A DNA stretch of 64,000 nt from Cryomorphaceae bacterium (GTDB lineage: Bacteria; Bacteroidota; Bacteroidia; Flavobacteriales_D; Sanyastnellaceae). The notes under the pieces were generated by a model. It was not told the origin of the DNA, made no database searches, and was given only the letters and a program-made list of their open reading frames with translations. The translations under genes were made by a program, and so were the position numbers. The stretch lies in contig WGNM01000005.1 in NCBI GenBank assembly GCA_016124575.1, positions 84,118 to 148,117 of the forward strand. The letters are read 5' to 3'. Position 1 is the first letter of the stretch, and the number at the start of each line of letters is the position of its first letter. Below are positions 31,652 to 40,490 of the stretch, one piece after another.

Positions 31652-33217
31652 ATGCCACAAACTACCCGTCTACGTCTGCGTCCTGAAGAGGCATTCGATC
31701 AAAATGTGCTGCTGAAAGCTGCTGCGCGTGAATTGCATGTGGCAACTTCCAACATCCGCCATGTGGCGATTCGAAAGAGGTCAATTGACGCTCGACGTGA
31801 TGTGTTTTATCAATTGGAGGTGATCGTTTTTATGATCGATGAAGAGGTGGTTTTGCCTGAGTATCATATCGATTACCCGAATGTAAGCGGTGCGCCAGAG
31901 GTACACATCATTGGGTCGGGACCTGCGGGATTGTTCGCTGCTCTGCAGTTGATTCGTTTGCAACTAAAGCCGGTGGTCTTTGAGCGTGGAAAGGATGTGA
32001 GAAACCGTCGTCGCGATTTGGCGCTCATCACACGTGGACATGTGGTGGATGTCGATTCAAACTACTGTTTCGGTGAGGGTGGAGCAGGCACTTATTCGGA
32101 TGGTAAGCTCTACACGCGTTCAACGAAGCGGGGCGATATTAATGAGGTTTTACATGTCCTCGTCGCACACGGCGCGGATGATGATATTTTGGTGAATGCG
32201 CATCCCCATATCGGTACCAATAAGCTACCGGGCATCATTGAAGATATGCGAAACACGATTATCCAAGCGGGTGGAGAGGTGCATTTTGACACGCGAATAA
32301 CCGATATTGTTGCAACGGATGGCAAGCTAACTGGCGTATGGGCGGGCGATAAACATTTTGGTGTCAATCAGTTGATTTTGGCTTCGGGTCATTCAGCTCG
32401 CGATGTTTTCGAACTTTTCGAAGCGAAGGGATGGGCGATTGAAGCGAAGACGTTTGCCCTGGGTGTGCGTGTTGAACATCCTCAAGCGTTGATCGATAAG
32501 ATTCAATACCACCGCGATGAACGTGGTGAGTTTTTGCCGCCAGCATCGTACAGCCTTGTATGCCAGGTCGATGAAAGGGGGGTGTATTCTTTTTGCATGT
32601 GCCCGGGTGGTATCATTGCACCATGTGCCACTGCGCCGGGGGAAGTGGTAACAAATGGCTGGTCACCATCTAAAAGAAACAATCCGTTTGCGAATTCTGG
32701 AATGGTGGTGACGGTAGAAAAAGAAGACTTGGAACGAGCAGGTTTCACGGGTCCTTTAGCGGCGATGCACTTTCAGGCAGCTGTAGAAAAGCGTTGCTGC
32801 GAAGCGGCGGGTGGTACCCAAGCAGCACCGGCGCAACGTCTTGTAGATTTTATTCGTGGGGTTAAAAGCACAGACTTGCCGGGGTGTTCATATATGCCAG
32901 GGGTTGTATCTGTCAACCTTCACGATGTCTTGCCTGAATTTGTAGCGAAGTCTTTGGCGGCCGCTTTTCAAGAGTTCGGACGAAAAATGAAGGGTTTTCT
33001 GATCAAAGAGGCCATTGTAGTAGCTCCTGAAAGTCGCACTTCTTCTCCGGTCCGCATCCCGCGGGATGTCGTTTCGTTGATGCACCCTGATGTATTTGGC
33101 CTTTACCCATGTGGTGAAGGTGCCGGTTACGCAGGGGGTATTGTGTCTGCGGCAATTGACGGACAAAAACTTGCCCGTCAGATCGCCAAAGATCATTACT
33201 CTGTTAGTGTTACTTGA
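31652..33217 (+). CDS. FAD-dependent dehydrogenase of the COG2509 type
   Basis: A 521-residue flavoprotein. Residues 1-85 form an N-terminal domain seen in this group (RLRLRPEEAFDQ, VAIRKRSIDARRDVFYQLE). The FAD-binding Rossmann motif is VHIIGSGPAGLFAALQLI at about 88-105, followed by FERGKDVRNRRRD. Later motifs are CFGEGGAGTYSDGKLYTRS, LGVRVEHPQ and PCGEGAGYAGGIVSAAIDG near the C-terminus, which completes the FAD site. The substrate is unknown for the family. No signal peptide, so cytoplasmic. The last 22 bases overlap the convergent outer-membrane protein gene. Confidence 0.9.
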   Translation: MPQTTRLRLRPEEAFDQNVLLKAAARELHVATSNIRHVAIRKRSIDARRDVFYQLEVIVFMIDEEVVLPEYHIDYPNVSGAPEVHIIGSGPAGLFAALQLIRLQLKPVVFERGKDVRNRRRDLALITRGHVVDVDSNYCFGEGGAGTYSDGKLYTRSTKRGDINEVLHVLVAHGADDDILVNAHPHIGTNKLPGIIEDMRNTIIQAGGEVHFDTRITDIVATDGKLTGVWAGDKHFGVNQLILASGHSARDVFELFEAKGWAIEAKTFALGVRVEHPQALIDKIQYHRDERGEFLPPASYSLVCQVDERGVYSFCMCPGGIIAPCATAPGEVVTNGWSPSKRNNPFANSGMVVTVEKEDLERAGFTGPLAAMHFQAAVEKRCCEAAGGTQAAPAQRLVDFIRGVKSTDLPGCSYMPGVVSVNLHDVLPEFVAKSLAAAFQEFGRKMKGFLIKEAIVVAPESRTSSPVRIPRDVVSLMHPDVFGLYPCGEGAGYAGGIVSAAIDGQKLARQIAKDHYSVSVT

Positions 33218-35334
33218 GGTGTGGTTTGGTTCAGCATGTTCTGAATCTCTGCCAACGAAACGGTGCTTCCGTTGAAATCTCCAACGATGTTGGCTTCTGA
33301 GAAACCGTATTCATGGACAAGCGCCAATACTGTTTCAGCTTCCATCAAACTCTTCACTGGCTTGCTATATACGTTCGTGGTGCCATTTGCCTCGCGGTGT
33401 GGAACGGCGTTGCCGAACTCCAATAGCTGATACATGATGTCTACTGGTACTTGTCCTTCGAAACTCGCTATCAATACTTTGTACGAAATCTTCGATGTGT
33501 CGATGGCTTCTTTGTTTTCGACATCTGCAACTACTTCTGGCTTGTCGGCTATCACGCCTGATTTTGCTTCTTCAATGGTGATGCGCTCTCCACCGCGGTA
33601 GGCCGTGATGAAGGCACCCTCAAATCCTTCAAGCAAGAGGTTGATTTTGCGAAGTGCTGCGTCGTTAACGGTTGTGTACGGACGTGTAACGTAGCGCGTA
33701 AGGCCATCAGAACCAAGGATGTTCAATACGTCTGGAACGTCTTTAAAGATGTTCTCAGAAAGTGCATAGCGGAAGGCTCCAATCTGAACACGGTATTTCA
33801 CGGTGTTGTTGGTTTCATTTTCCATCAAGGCACGTTCTGCCAAAACTTGTTCAGTCATTTCATCTTCCATCTCAGTAGTTCCGATCACGAGTGCAAAGCC
33901 GTCTTGGTTTGTTCCCAAAACAACTGACGCTTCAATGCCGTCTTGCTGCAATTCGATTTTCTTCTTGATCGCATCAGGAAGGTGGTCATAGGTTCCGGTC
34001 ACAAAAACTTTTTCGCCGTTCTCTTCTACTGCTTGAATGTCATCAATAGCCAAGAGTTGGTTGATTTGTTCTTGAGACAATCCTTCTCCTTCGCGCAAAA
34101 TGCGGACGCGGTACTCTGCTTCGGCGGCTCTCGACATGTCGGAATTCAGCTGTGCATACTCTTCAAGCATGCGCGACTCTCCAATCCATGGAATTGAATC
34201 GTGCCACATCATGTGGTGGTCATAAATGTCTTCGTCGGCCATGGCCACTCCGTTTCCATCTACATATGTATGCGGTGAGTTCGGCTCGTCGTCTATGTAG
34301 TCGGCAAATCCGTCGCCATCGGTGTCTATCGGACAACCTTTTTCGTCTACAGCGACACCTTCTGGCGTTCCCCAACAGCGGTCTGCATAGTCAGGAACTC
34401 CGTCCATATCGGTGTCTTCAAGTACTACAAGTAGGTTCCCGTTTTCATCTAAAAATTCACCTGGAATTCCCGGTTGACGGCTGCGCATAGGGTTGAGATC
34501 ATAGTTCAAAGAGAACGATGAGAACAAGAAGCGATCATTTTTCGCATCTCCCTTGCGCACGCCTGTGCTGTTTGATGATAGGTTATCGACATTGTCGGTC
34601 ATTGTGAAATGATAGCTTGTGCCTAAACGTCCGCGGAAGCGATCGGTCATATAAAACTGAACGCCGACACCAACTGGAATGGCGATGCTTCTTTCACGAT
34701 ATGGACCTAAACCATCGAGATTCTGATTTCTTAAGTCGGTTTCATATACGTAGTCGCGTTGCAACATGATGGCATCCGATGCATTCTCTGCTGATTGGTC
34801 GATGCTGCGAATGGTGCCATCGTCCCAATAATTGTACATGTTGCCTTGGGCATCGTAGAGGTCGGTTTTTGAAAGAAATTCAAAGGCTTCGATACCTGCT
34901 GAAATGAAAGGCTCTGCCATACGGTTACGCGGCAAGAAATTACCGAAGTTGTATGAAAGACTAAATCCACCTGATCGAATTTGACTTTGCATATTCAATC
35001 GGCGTGGATCTGTGTTTTCATCAATATGAATTGTACCGAACATGGTATACAATCGCGCATCTAGATAAGATGTCAATTCATTAGTAATATCTAATGTATA
35101 GGCCATGTCTGCTGAACCCGGGTGGTACCCTCGGTTGTCGCGACCCATGTCACCAATAAACATCAAACTTCCGATTCCGATACCCAGTCGTGGCTTCAGT
35201 TTAAAAGCTGCCATAGCGGGTGCTTCTTCAGTGGGAATGTATTCCTGAACTGTACTGTCAATCTGAGCCTGAAGCGAAATCGTCATGCAAAGTGCAATAA
35301 CGAGAGAGAGGTGAAGACGTAAATTCATAATCAT
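33196..35334 (-). CDS. Outer-membrane beta-barrel protein with thrombospondin type 3 repeats and a SPOR-like C-terminal region
   Basis: A 712-residue exported protein. Signal peptide at residues 1-24 (cleavage after LQA). Residues about 45-280 look like an outer-membrane barrel (LGIGIGSLMFIGDMGR, SGGFSLSYNFGNF, VGVGVQFYMTDRFRGRLGTSYHF). Then come two calcium-binding type 3 repeats, DTDMDGVPDYADRC and DTDGDGFADYID (about 305-350). The C-terminal half holds repeated units of the type YRVQIGAFRYALSE and YKVLIASFEGQVPVD, which resemble SPOR-like peptidoglycan-binding folds. The architecture is like OmpA-type envelope linkers, with SPOR-like units in place of the OmpA domain. Function unproven. 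It overlaps the COG2509-type gene by 22 bases at its 3' end. Confidence 0.82.
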   Translation of the reverse strand: MIMNLRLHLSLVIALCMTISLQAQIDSTVQEYIPTEEAPAMAAFKLKPRLGIGIGSLMFIGDMGRDNRGYHPGSADMAYTLDITNELTSYLDARLYTMFGTIHIDENTDPRRLNMQSQIRSGGFSLSYNFGNFLPRNRMAEPFISAGIEAFEFLSKTDLYDAQGNMYNYWDDGTIRSIDQSAENASDAIMLQRDYVYETDLRNQNLDGLGPYRERSIAIPVGVGVQFYMTDRFRGRLGTSYHFTMTDNVDNLSSNSTGVRKGDAKNDRFLFSSFSLNYDLNPMRSRQPGIPGEFLDENGNLLVVLEDTDMDGVPDYADRCWGTPEGVAVDEKGCPIDTDGDGFADYIDDEPNSPHTYVDGNGVAMADEDIYDHHMMWHDSIPWIGESRMLEEYAQLNSDMSRAAEAEYRVRILREGEGLSQEQINQLLAIDDIQAVEENGEKVFVTGTYDHLPDAIKKKIELQQDGIEASVVLGTNQDGFALVIGTTEMEDEMTEQVLAERALMENETNNTVKYRVQIGAFRYALSENIFKDVPDVLNILGSDGLTRYVTRPYTTVNDAALRKINLLLEGFEGAFITAYRGGERITIEEAKSGVIADKPEVVADVENKEAIDTSKISYKVLIASFEGQVPVDIMYQLLEFGNAVPHREANGTTNVYSKPVKSLMEAETVLALVHEYGFSEANIVGDFNGSTVSLAEIQNMLNQTTPQVTLTE

Positions 35335-35430
35335 TTTATTACGTCGGGGTATACGCGTAGACTATGAAAAGGTTTTAATTCGCTGTCTTCTTCGTTTAAA
35401 ACACAAGTAAAATCAATAGATTCAGGAATG

Positions 35431-36561
35431 TTAATTTTTTTCGGTGATACATTTTGCCGACAACATTTCTCCAATCTTCGATCCGATTGCTACACCCATT
35501 CCGCCCATTCTCACACCGCAGAAGACATGTGGGGAAAGTTTTTCTACGATGGGTGTCCGTTCACCTCCAATGCCCAAATACCCAATCCACGCATGTTCAA
35601 TCTGAAAGTCGTGGTTTGGTATGATTTGCTCTTTGAGAAGGCGCACCAATTCCTGCTCTATAAAGGGAGGTACGTTGCCGTAAGGCTCTTCTTTCCAGTG
35701 ATGATCGAGATGTCGGCCGCCTCCAATTAAGACTCTGTTGCCGACGTTTCGAAAGTAAAAATAGCCCTCGTTGAGGTGAAAGGTTCCAGAAAATGGTAGG
35801 TCATCGATTGGAGTGGTTACCAAAACCAAGTTTCGGGCAGGTAAAACGTCGAGTTGGGCTTTCAATTCTTTTGCAAAGCCGTTGCTGCAAATGCACGCTT
35901 GATGCGCTTTCAACACTCCTCCTGAAAACACAATGTCGGCGCCGTTTGTTCCTTCTTCAACAGCCAAAACGTTCATTCCGGTGATCAGCTCAATATCGTT
36001 TTCACGAAGTTTGCTCCGCAAGGTCGCTGCCAACTTACCTGTGTCTATTGAACCTTCTAGATGGTTGGCAATGGAGTGATTGAATTTTCTAAAGGTAGAA
36101 GGCACTTGGGTGATGGTGTATGGTTTTTCGCCTACAATTTCAGCCATGAAGTCGTTGAGGTCAGTCAATGCATTTGCGCATTCTTCGAAGCGAGTGGAAT
36201 TGTTTTCGAACAATTCCATGCTGCCACAAGGAAGGTATCCGATGCTTTCTGTGCCGAGCATGGCTTGCATTTTATGCAGACCTTCCCAGCGAAGCGAAAC
36301 AATGTTTTTTACGTCATCCGTACCGTGCGTGCGCAAGTCAGAAAGAATCTCCGACGGACTTCCAAAACAAGCGAAACCAGCGTTGCGAGTGGTGCCACCC
36401 AAGCCAAACGGACTTCTATCAATAACCACAATGCGTGCCGATGGATTTGATTGACGAAAATAGAGCGCAGTGAACATGCCTACAATTCCGCCACCTACAA
36501 TACCAAGGTCGCAAGTCCCCAGCAGCGTTGCCGATTCCCAATAGCTCATCCGATTATCCAT
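35431..36561 (-). CDS. FAD-dependent oxidoreductase of the DAO/glycine oxidase family
   Basis: A 376-residue flavoprotein. The N-terminal FAD site is CDLGIVGGGIVGMFTALYFRQ, then IVVIDRSPFGLGGTTRNAGFACFG. Later motifs are NSLxxxG-like FSGGVLKAHQACICSNGF, YFYFRNVGNRVLIGGGRH and, near the end, FCGVRMGGMGVAIGS. The fold is that of D-amino acid oxidases and gamma-glutamylputrescine oxidases, which oxidise an amine with release of hydrogen peroxide; the true substrate is not evident. No signal peptide. The start at 36561 is supported by a -7 box that ends four bases before it. A monocistronic unit by position. Confidence 0.88.
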   Translation of the reverse strand: MDNRMSYWESATLLGTCDLGIVGGGIVGMFTALYFRQSNPSARIVVIDRSPFGLGGTTRNAGFACFGSPSEILSDLRTHGTDDVKNIVSLRWEGLHKMQAMLGTESIGYLPCGSMELFENNSTRFEECANALTDLNDFMAEIVGEKPYTITQVPSTFRKFNHSIANHLEGSIDTGKLAATLRSKLRENDIELITGMNVLAVEEGTNGADIVFSGGVLKAHQACICSNGFAKELKAQLDVLPARNLVLVTTPIDDLPFSGTFHLNEGYFYFRNVGNRVLIGGGRHLDHHWKEEPYGNVPPFIEQELVRLLKEQIIPNHDFQIEHAWIGYLGIGGERTPIVEKLSPHVFCGVRMGGMGVAIGSKIGEMLSAKCITEKN

Positions 36562-36565
36562 GCGT

Positions 36566-36573
36566 CAAAGGTA
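36566..36573 (-). promoter_or_regulatory. -7 box (TACCTTTG) of the DAO-family oxidoreductase gene
   Basis: An exact TAnnTTTG on the minus strand, separated from the ATG at 36561 by four bases (ACGC). Confidence 0.55.
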
Positions 36574-36682
36574 TTTTATAAGTGTTAAAAATGCTTTTTT
36601 AATGGTTCCGAACGCAGAAAAATCCGCGAATCATATCTTTTTCGTTAATTTTACGTTTCACTGAATAGTGCAATGACAAGCA

Positions 36683-39460
36683 ATGCAAGGAAACTACCCG
36701 AAATATCATCTTCAATCCTTTAGAAATCTGCTTTTGGTAATGCTGTTATCGGTGTTTTCCGTGGCTGTTTTCGGACAAAGTGAGATCATCCTAATTCACG
36801 GCGGTGTGAAAGATACCGAGTCGATGAAAAAGATGGAAGGTGTTCAAGTCAAAGTGCTTCAAAACGGCAAAGAAATGGAGAACGTAACCACTTCAGGAAG
36901 TGGTAAGTACGAGTTCGAACTGCCATTGGGGTTCAACTATATTCTTCAGTTTTCAAAACAAGATTTTGTCACCAAAAAGCTCGAACTCAACACAAAAGGA
37001 ATTCCTATGGAAGACCTGGAAGGTGGATTCCAGATGACGGTAGACATGTCGCTTTTTGCTTATGTGGAAGGCTTTGATCTTTCAATTTTAGATGCTCCGA
37101 TAGGAAAAGCTTCCTTTGATCCTGTTCGAAACTCTGTAGAGTTCGATTATGATTATACCGGACGCATGCAGCAGAAAATTGATGCGGAATTTGAACGTCT
37201 GAAGAAAATGGCTGGCGAGCAGGAAAAACTCAGAAAAGAGTTTGATGAGCTAGTAAAGAAGGGAGATCAAAAAGTTATAGAGAAGAAATATGCCGAAGCC
37301 ATTGATAAGTATGATGCTGCTTTGCGCCTATTCCCAAAAGAAGAACCTGTAATAGCTAAGAGAGCTGATGCACAGGCAAAGCTCGACGCTGAAAATGCAG
37401 CTGCAAATCTCGAAAAGAAGTACAATGATTTGATGGCGAATGCGAAGAATAACATCAAAAAGGAAAGCTTCGACGATGCTGTTTCTAACCTCAATGAAGC
37501 TATCAAACTGAAACCAGAAGAACGCGAGCCGAAAGATTTATTGGCGGAGGTAGAAAAGAAGAGAGGTGCGCTTCAGAATAAAGCGAAGTATGACCAGCTT
37601 ATAACAGCAGCAGACAAAGAATTCTCAAGTAAAAATTACGCTATATCTATTGAAAAGTACCAGGAAGCTTTAGCCTTGATTGGCACTGAACAATACCCAC
37701 GAGAGCGCATAAAAGAAGCGCAGCGTTTGATTGACGAGGCTTTGTCTAGTGCAATGGCAGCAGAGCAAAAAGAGAAGCGCTACAAAGAATTGATTGACCT
37801 CGGTCAAAAGAACCTCGGTTCAAAAGAGTACCAAGTGGCTCTCAGAAACTACGAGGAGGCAAAGACGATTAAGCCGGGTGAAAAACTACCTGTTGACAAG
37901 ATTGCTGAGATCGAAAAGATACTTGCTGACCTCGCAGCAAAAGAAGCTGCTGATCGCGCCAATGAATCTGCCAATGCTGAAGCAGAGCGCATCGATCGGG
38001 AGTACAAAACGCTGATCGCATCGGCAGACAAAAAGTTCGACGGTGAGCAATTGGAAGATGCCAAATCAGACTACCTCGCGGCTTCTCAATTAAAATCGGC
38101 AGAGAAATATCCAAAATCTCGGATCCAAAGAATTGATGAGTTGCTGGCTGAAAAGTCGGCTGCCAATTCAAACGCTTTGGCCGAAGAACAACGCCGAAAG
38201 GCCGAAGCAGATCGCCTGGCTCAAGAAGAGGCAGACCGATTGGATCGCGAAAATCGCGAGGCGTCATTGGATGCAGAACGTAGGAAGAAATTAGAGGCTG
38301 AAGAAGCTGAACGCAATCGCCTAGCTCAAGAGAAAGCTCGTAAAGAAGAAGAGGAACGCAGAAGAAATGAGGCGTTCGCGAACAATGCGAACTCTTCTAC
38401 AGAAGACGAAGCTGAACGTTACTACCGTGAAGCTCATGAGAATGAGCAACGTGCGAAAGGCAAAACCATTGAGCAAATAAAGCAAGACAGAAAAGACGAT
38501 GTCACCGGTTACACAGCAGATGCCAACCAACGTCGAAAAGAGAATTTGGAAGAGCGCGATCAGGTAAATGAAACGTTAGAGATTATATACCGCGATGGTG
38601 AATTGAACAGAGCTGGTAAGGTTGACGATAAAACGCGCGAAAAAGAAAAGTCGCAAAACACATTGCAGACGTTCGATGCAAATTCTCAAGCGCGCAGAGA
38701 AGACTATAAAGAAGAAGAGTATGCAAAAGGCGAGACGTACTCAGCTTTGGCATTGAACGATTTGAATCGCGCAGAAAAAATAGACAATGTAGAACGCGAA
38801 AAGCAAATGTACCAAAGCACCAACGATGGTTACATCAGTAGAAGTGGTGCCATTCGTCAAGACAATGAATACGAAGCCGAACGTCAAAAAGATGGCAATC
38901 GCAATCAAGCAAATAGAGGAGAAGATGTACGCTTAAACAATGCCTCCGACAAGGAAACTGAGAAGGCAGCCAATTCAGAATATTACCGCGATGTAACAGG
39001 AGCGGCGAATGAAAGATTGTCGTCAAACTACGAAGATACCGAAGACAAAAAGAAGCAGTACCGCGATATAAGCGAGGGCAAAGAGGTTTTGCTTGAAACA
39101 AATGAATACAACGTCAACAAGGAAAAAGAGAACAACGCTTATTTCTTGAGTGATAGAAGCGAGGAAGCTGATCTTCGAAAGTCAGACAAAAGAAGTGAGC
39201 TTTTCGTTAAGGATACTGGCAAACAAAAAGATTTTGATGACTACATCCTGCCTGCAGGAGCCCAAGACCTAGAAGAAGGAATTGAGGAACGCTCGTACGA
39301 GGAAGGCAATAAGATGGTGATTGAGCGTACCGTAAAACGCGGTAACAAGGTCGACATCTTCCGTAAAGTGATTTCGAAAACAGGAACCTACTACTTCAAA
39401 AATGGCCGCTCCATCACTGAGGTGCAATGGAAACGCGAAACATTGGATGTAAAAGACTAA
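36683..39460 (+). CDS. Large exported charged protein with carboxypeptidase-like and helical TPR-like repeats
   Basis: A 925-residue protein of unknown function. A signal peptide spans about residues 1-33 (cleavage near VFG-QSE). Residues about 35-125 resemble a carboxypeptidase-regulatory-like beta fold (GGVKDTESMKKMEGVQVKVL, GKYEFELPLGFNYIL). Residues about 165-500 carry four to six copies of a 70-residue helical unit with the pattern KKYAEAIDKYDAAL-(R/K)-x-x-P and a following AQAKLDAE-type helix, like extended TPRs. From about 500 to 850 the chain is almost entirely charged (Arg, Glu, Lys, Asp, Asn, Gln) with Tyr at intervals, a likely long helix or disordered rod. The last 75 residues regain a fold (EGNKMVIERTVKRGNKVDIFRKV). 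Four bases separate it from aroQ, so the two are probably co-transcribed. Confidence 0.82.
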   Translation: MQGNYPKYHLQSFRNLLLVMLLSVFSVAVFGQSEIILIHGGVKDTESMKKMEGVQVKVLQNGKEMENVTTSGSGKYEFELPLGFNYILQFSKQDFVTKKLELNTKGIPMEDLEGGFQMTVDMSLFAYVEGFDLSILDAPIGKASFDPVRNSVEFDYDYTGRMQQKIDAEFERLKKMAGEQEKLRKEFDELVKKGDQKVIEKKYAEAIDKYDAALRLFPKEEPVIAKRADAQAKLDAENAAANLEKKYNDLMANAKNNIKKESFDDAVSNLNEAIKLKPEEREPKDLLAEVEKKRGALQNKAKYDQLITAADKEFSSKNYAISIEKYQEALALIGTEQYPRERIKEAQRLIDEALSSAMAAEQKEKRYKELIDLGQKNLGSKEYQVALRNYEEAKTIKPGEKLPVDKIAEIEKILADLAAKEAADRANESANAEAERIDREYKTLIASADKKFDGEQLEDAKSDYLAASQLKSAEKYPKSRIQRIDELLAEKSAANSNALAEEQRRKAEADRLAQEEADRLDRENREASLDAERRKKLEAEEAERNRLAQEKARKEEEERRRNEAFANNANSSTEDEAERYYREAHENEQRAKGKTIEQIKQDRKDDVTGYTADANQRRKENLEERDQVNETLEIIYRDGELNRAGKVDDKTREKEKSQNTLQTFDANSQARREDYKEEEYAKGETYSALALNDLNRAEKIDNVEREKQMYQSTNDGYISRSGAIRQDNEYEAERQKDGNRNQANRGEDVRLNNASDKETEKAANSEYYRDVTGAANERLSSNYEDTEDKKKQYRDISEGKEVLLETNEYNVNKEKENNAYFLSDRSEEADLRKSDKRSELFVKDTGKQKDFDDYILPAGAQDLEEGIEERSYEEGNKMVIERTVKRGNKVDIFRKVISKTGTYYFKNGRSITEVQWKRETLDVKD

Positions 39461-39464
39461 TCGC

Positions 39465-39893
39465 ATGAGTCGATCCAGACCTGTTGTTGTGATCATCAAT
39501 GGTCCAAATTTAAATCTTCTGGGGACTCGTGAGAAGGGTATTTACGGCGATAAATCGCTTGAAAATATCATCGCTGATGTGCAAACCAAATTTCCAGACT
39601 TCGATATCATTTCATATCAATCGAACATCGAAGGAGAGCTCATTGACGCCATTCAGAAATATGGCTTTTCAGCTTTGGGGATTGTCTTTAATCCGGGAGG
39701 GTATACGCATACTTCAGTAGCGCTGAGAGACGTCATAGCGGCCATTACAACTCCTGTGGTTGAGGTGCATATTTCGAACATTCATAACCGAGAAGACTTT
39801 AGAAGACTTTCACTTTTGGCCCCTGTATGCAAAGGAGGTGTTGTAGGTCTCGGCACGTATGGTTACGAAGCAGCAGTACGCAGTTTTCTGTAA
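39465..39893 (+). CDS. aroQ: 3-dehydroquinate dehydratase, type II
   Basis: A 142-residue enzyme of the shikimate pathway converting 3-dehydroquinate to 3-dehydroshikimate. Motifs match the family closely: INGPNLNLLGTREKGIYG with the catalytic tyrosine, FNPGGYTHTSVALRDVI, and EVHISNIHNREDFRRLS with its active-site histidine. Cytoplasmic, normal length. It begins four bases after the stop of the 925-residue exported protein and lies on the same strand, so it may depend on that promoter. The downstream gene is convergent, six bases away. Confidence 0.97.
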   Translation: MSRSRPVVVIINGPNLNLLGTREKGIYGDKSLENIIADVQTKFPDFDIISYQSNIEGELIDAIQKYGFSALGIVFNPGGYTHTSVALRDVIAAITTPVVEVHISNIHNREDFRRLSLLAPVCKGGVVGLGTYGYEAAVRSFL

Positions 39894-39899
39894 GAAATA

Positions 39900-40490
39900 T
39901 CAATTATCAGCAAGCTTCTTTTTTGTCCGAGCCGGTATTTCACGCAAGGCTTTGTCGATAATGCGTGCGAGCTCTTTCGCTTCCTTATCTTCCAACTGCT
40001 TTCCAAATTGAATGCGCTTTCTTAAATATTGAAAGCCGAGTGTTTCTCCTCCCATGATCCAAGGCGCGCGCTCCATAAACTGGAAGAACTTGGTTGAATC
40101 GTAGGCTATGGTTCCAAACTTTTGGATGTTTTCGGTAGCGTAAAACTGCGCTTTCCCATAAGTGCCAAACGCATTTTTGATCGATAGCTCAGTTTCGAAT
40201 ACGCGAAGCATTTCTTTGCCATACAAACGCCAAGCAACCACTTTGCTTCCCTTAACGAGGAAGTATGCCCAAAAGGCAGAACAAACGGCATAAAAGAATC
40301 GCTCGTTCTGATCGGATGTGGTTTGCCAGTTGTATATAAACACAACTCCGACAAACACCCACAGGGCGGTCCATAAAATCATCAGCGTGATATACAACGG
40401 TGTTGTCTGCTGTGTGATTATTACGGTTAATTCGTCGTCTGTTCTTTTAAAACTCACACGATCACTTATTCTCTTTGGTTCCGCAATCAT
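39900..40490 (-). CDS. Hypothetical membrane protein with two N-terminal helices
   Basis: A 196-residue protein. Two hydrophobic segments at about residues 32-54 (YITLMILWTALWVFVGVVFIY) and 65-84 (FFYAVCSAFWAYFLVKG) should form a membrane hairpin; the remainder is a beta-rich cytoplasmic part (RVFETELSIKNAFGTYGKAQFY) followed by a basic helix. No known motif. Its ATG overlaps the bshA stop by four bases (ATGA), so it is coupled to bshA in an operon with the GH3 gene upstream. No function can be given. Confidence 0.78.
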   Translation of the reverse strand: MIAEPKRISDRVSFKRTDDELTVIITQQTTPLYITLMILWTALWVFVGVVFIYNWQTTSDQNERFFYAVCSAFWAYFLVKGSKVVAWRLYGKEMLRVFETELSIKNAFGTYGKAQFYATENIQKFGTIAYDSTKFFQFMERAPWIMGGETLGFQYLRKRIQFGKQLEDKEAKELARIIDKALREIPARTKKKLADN

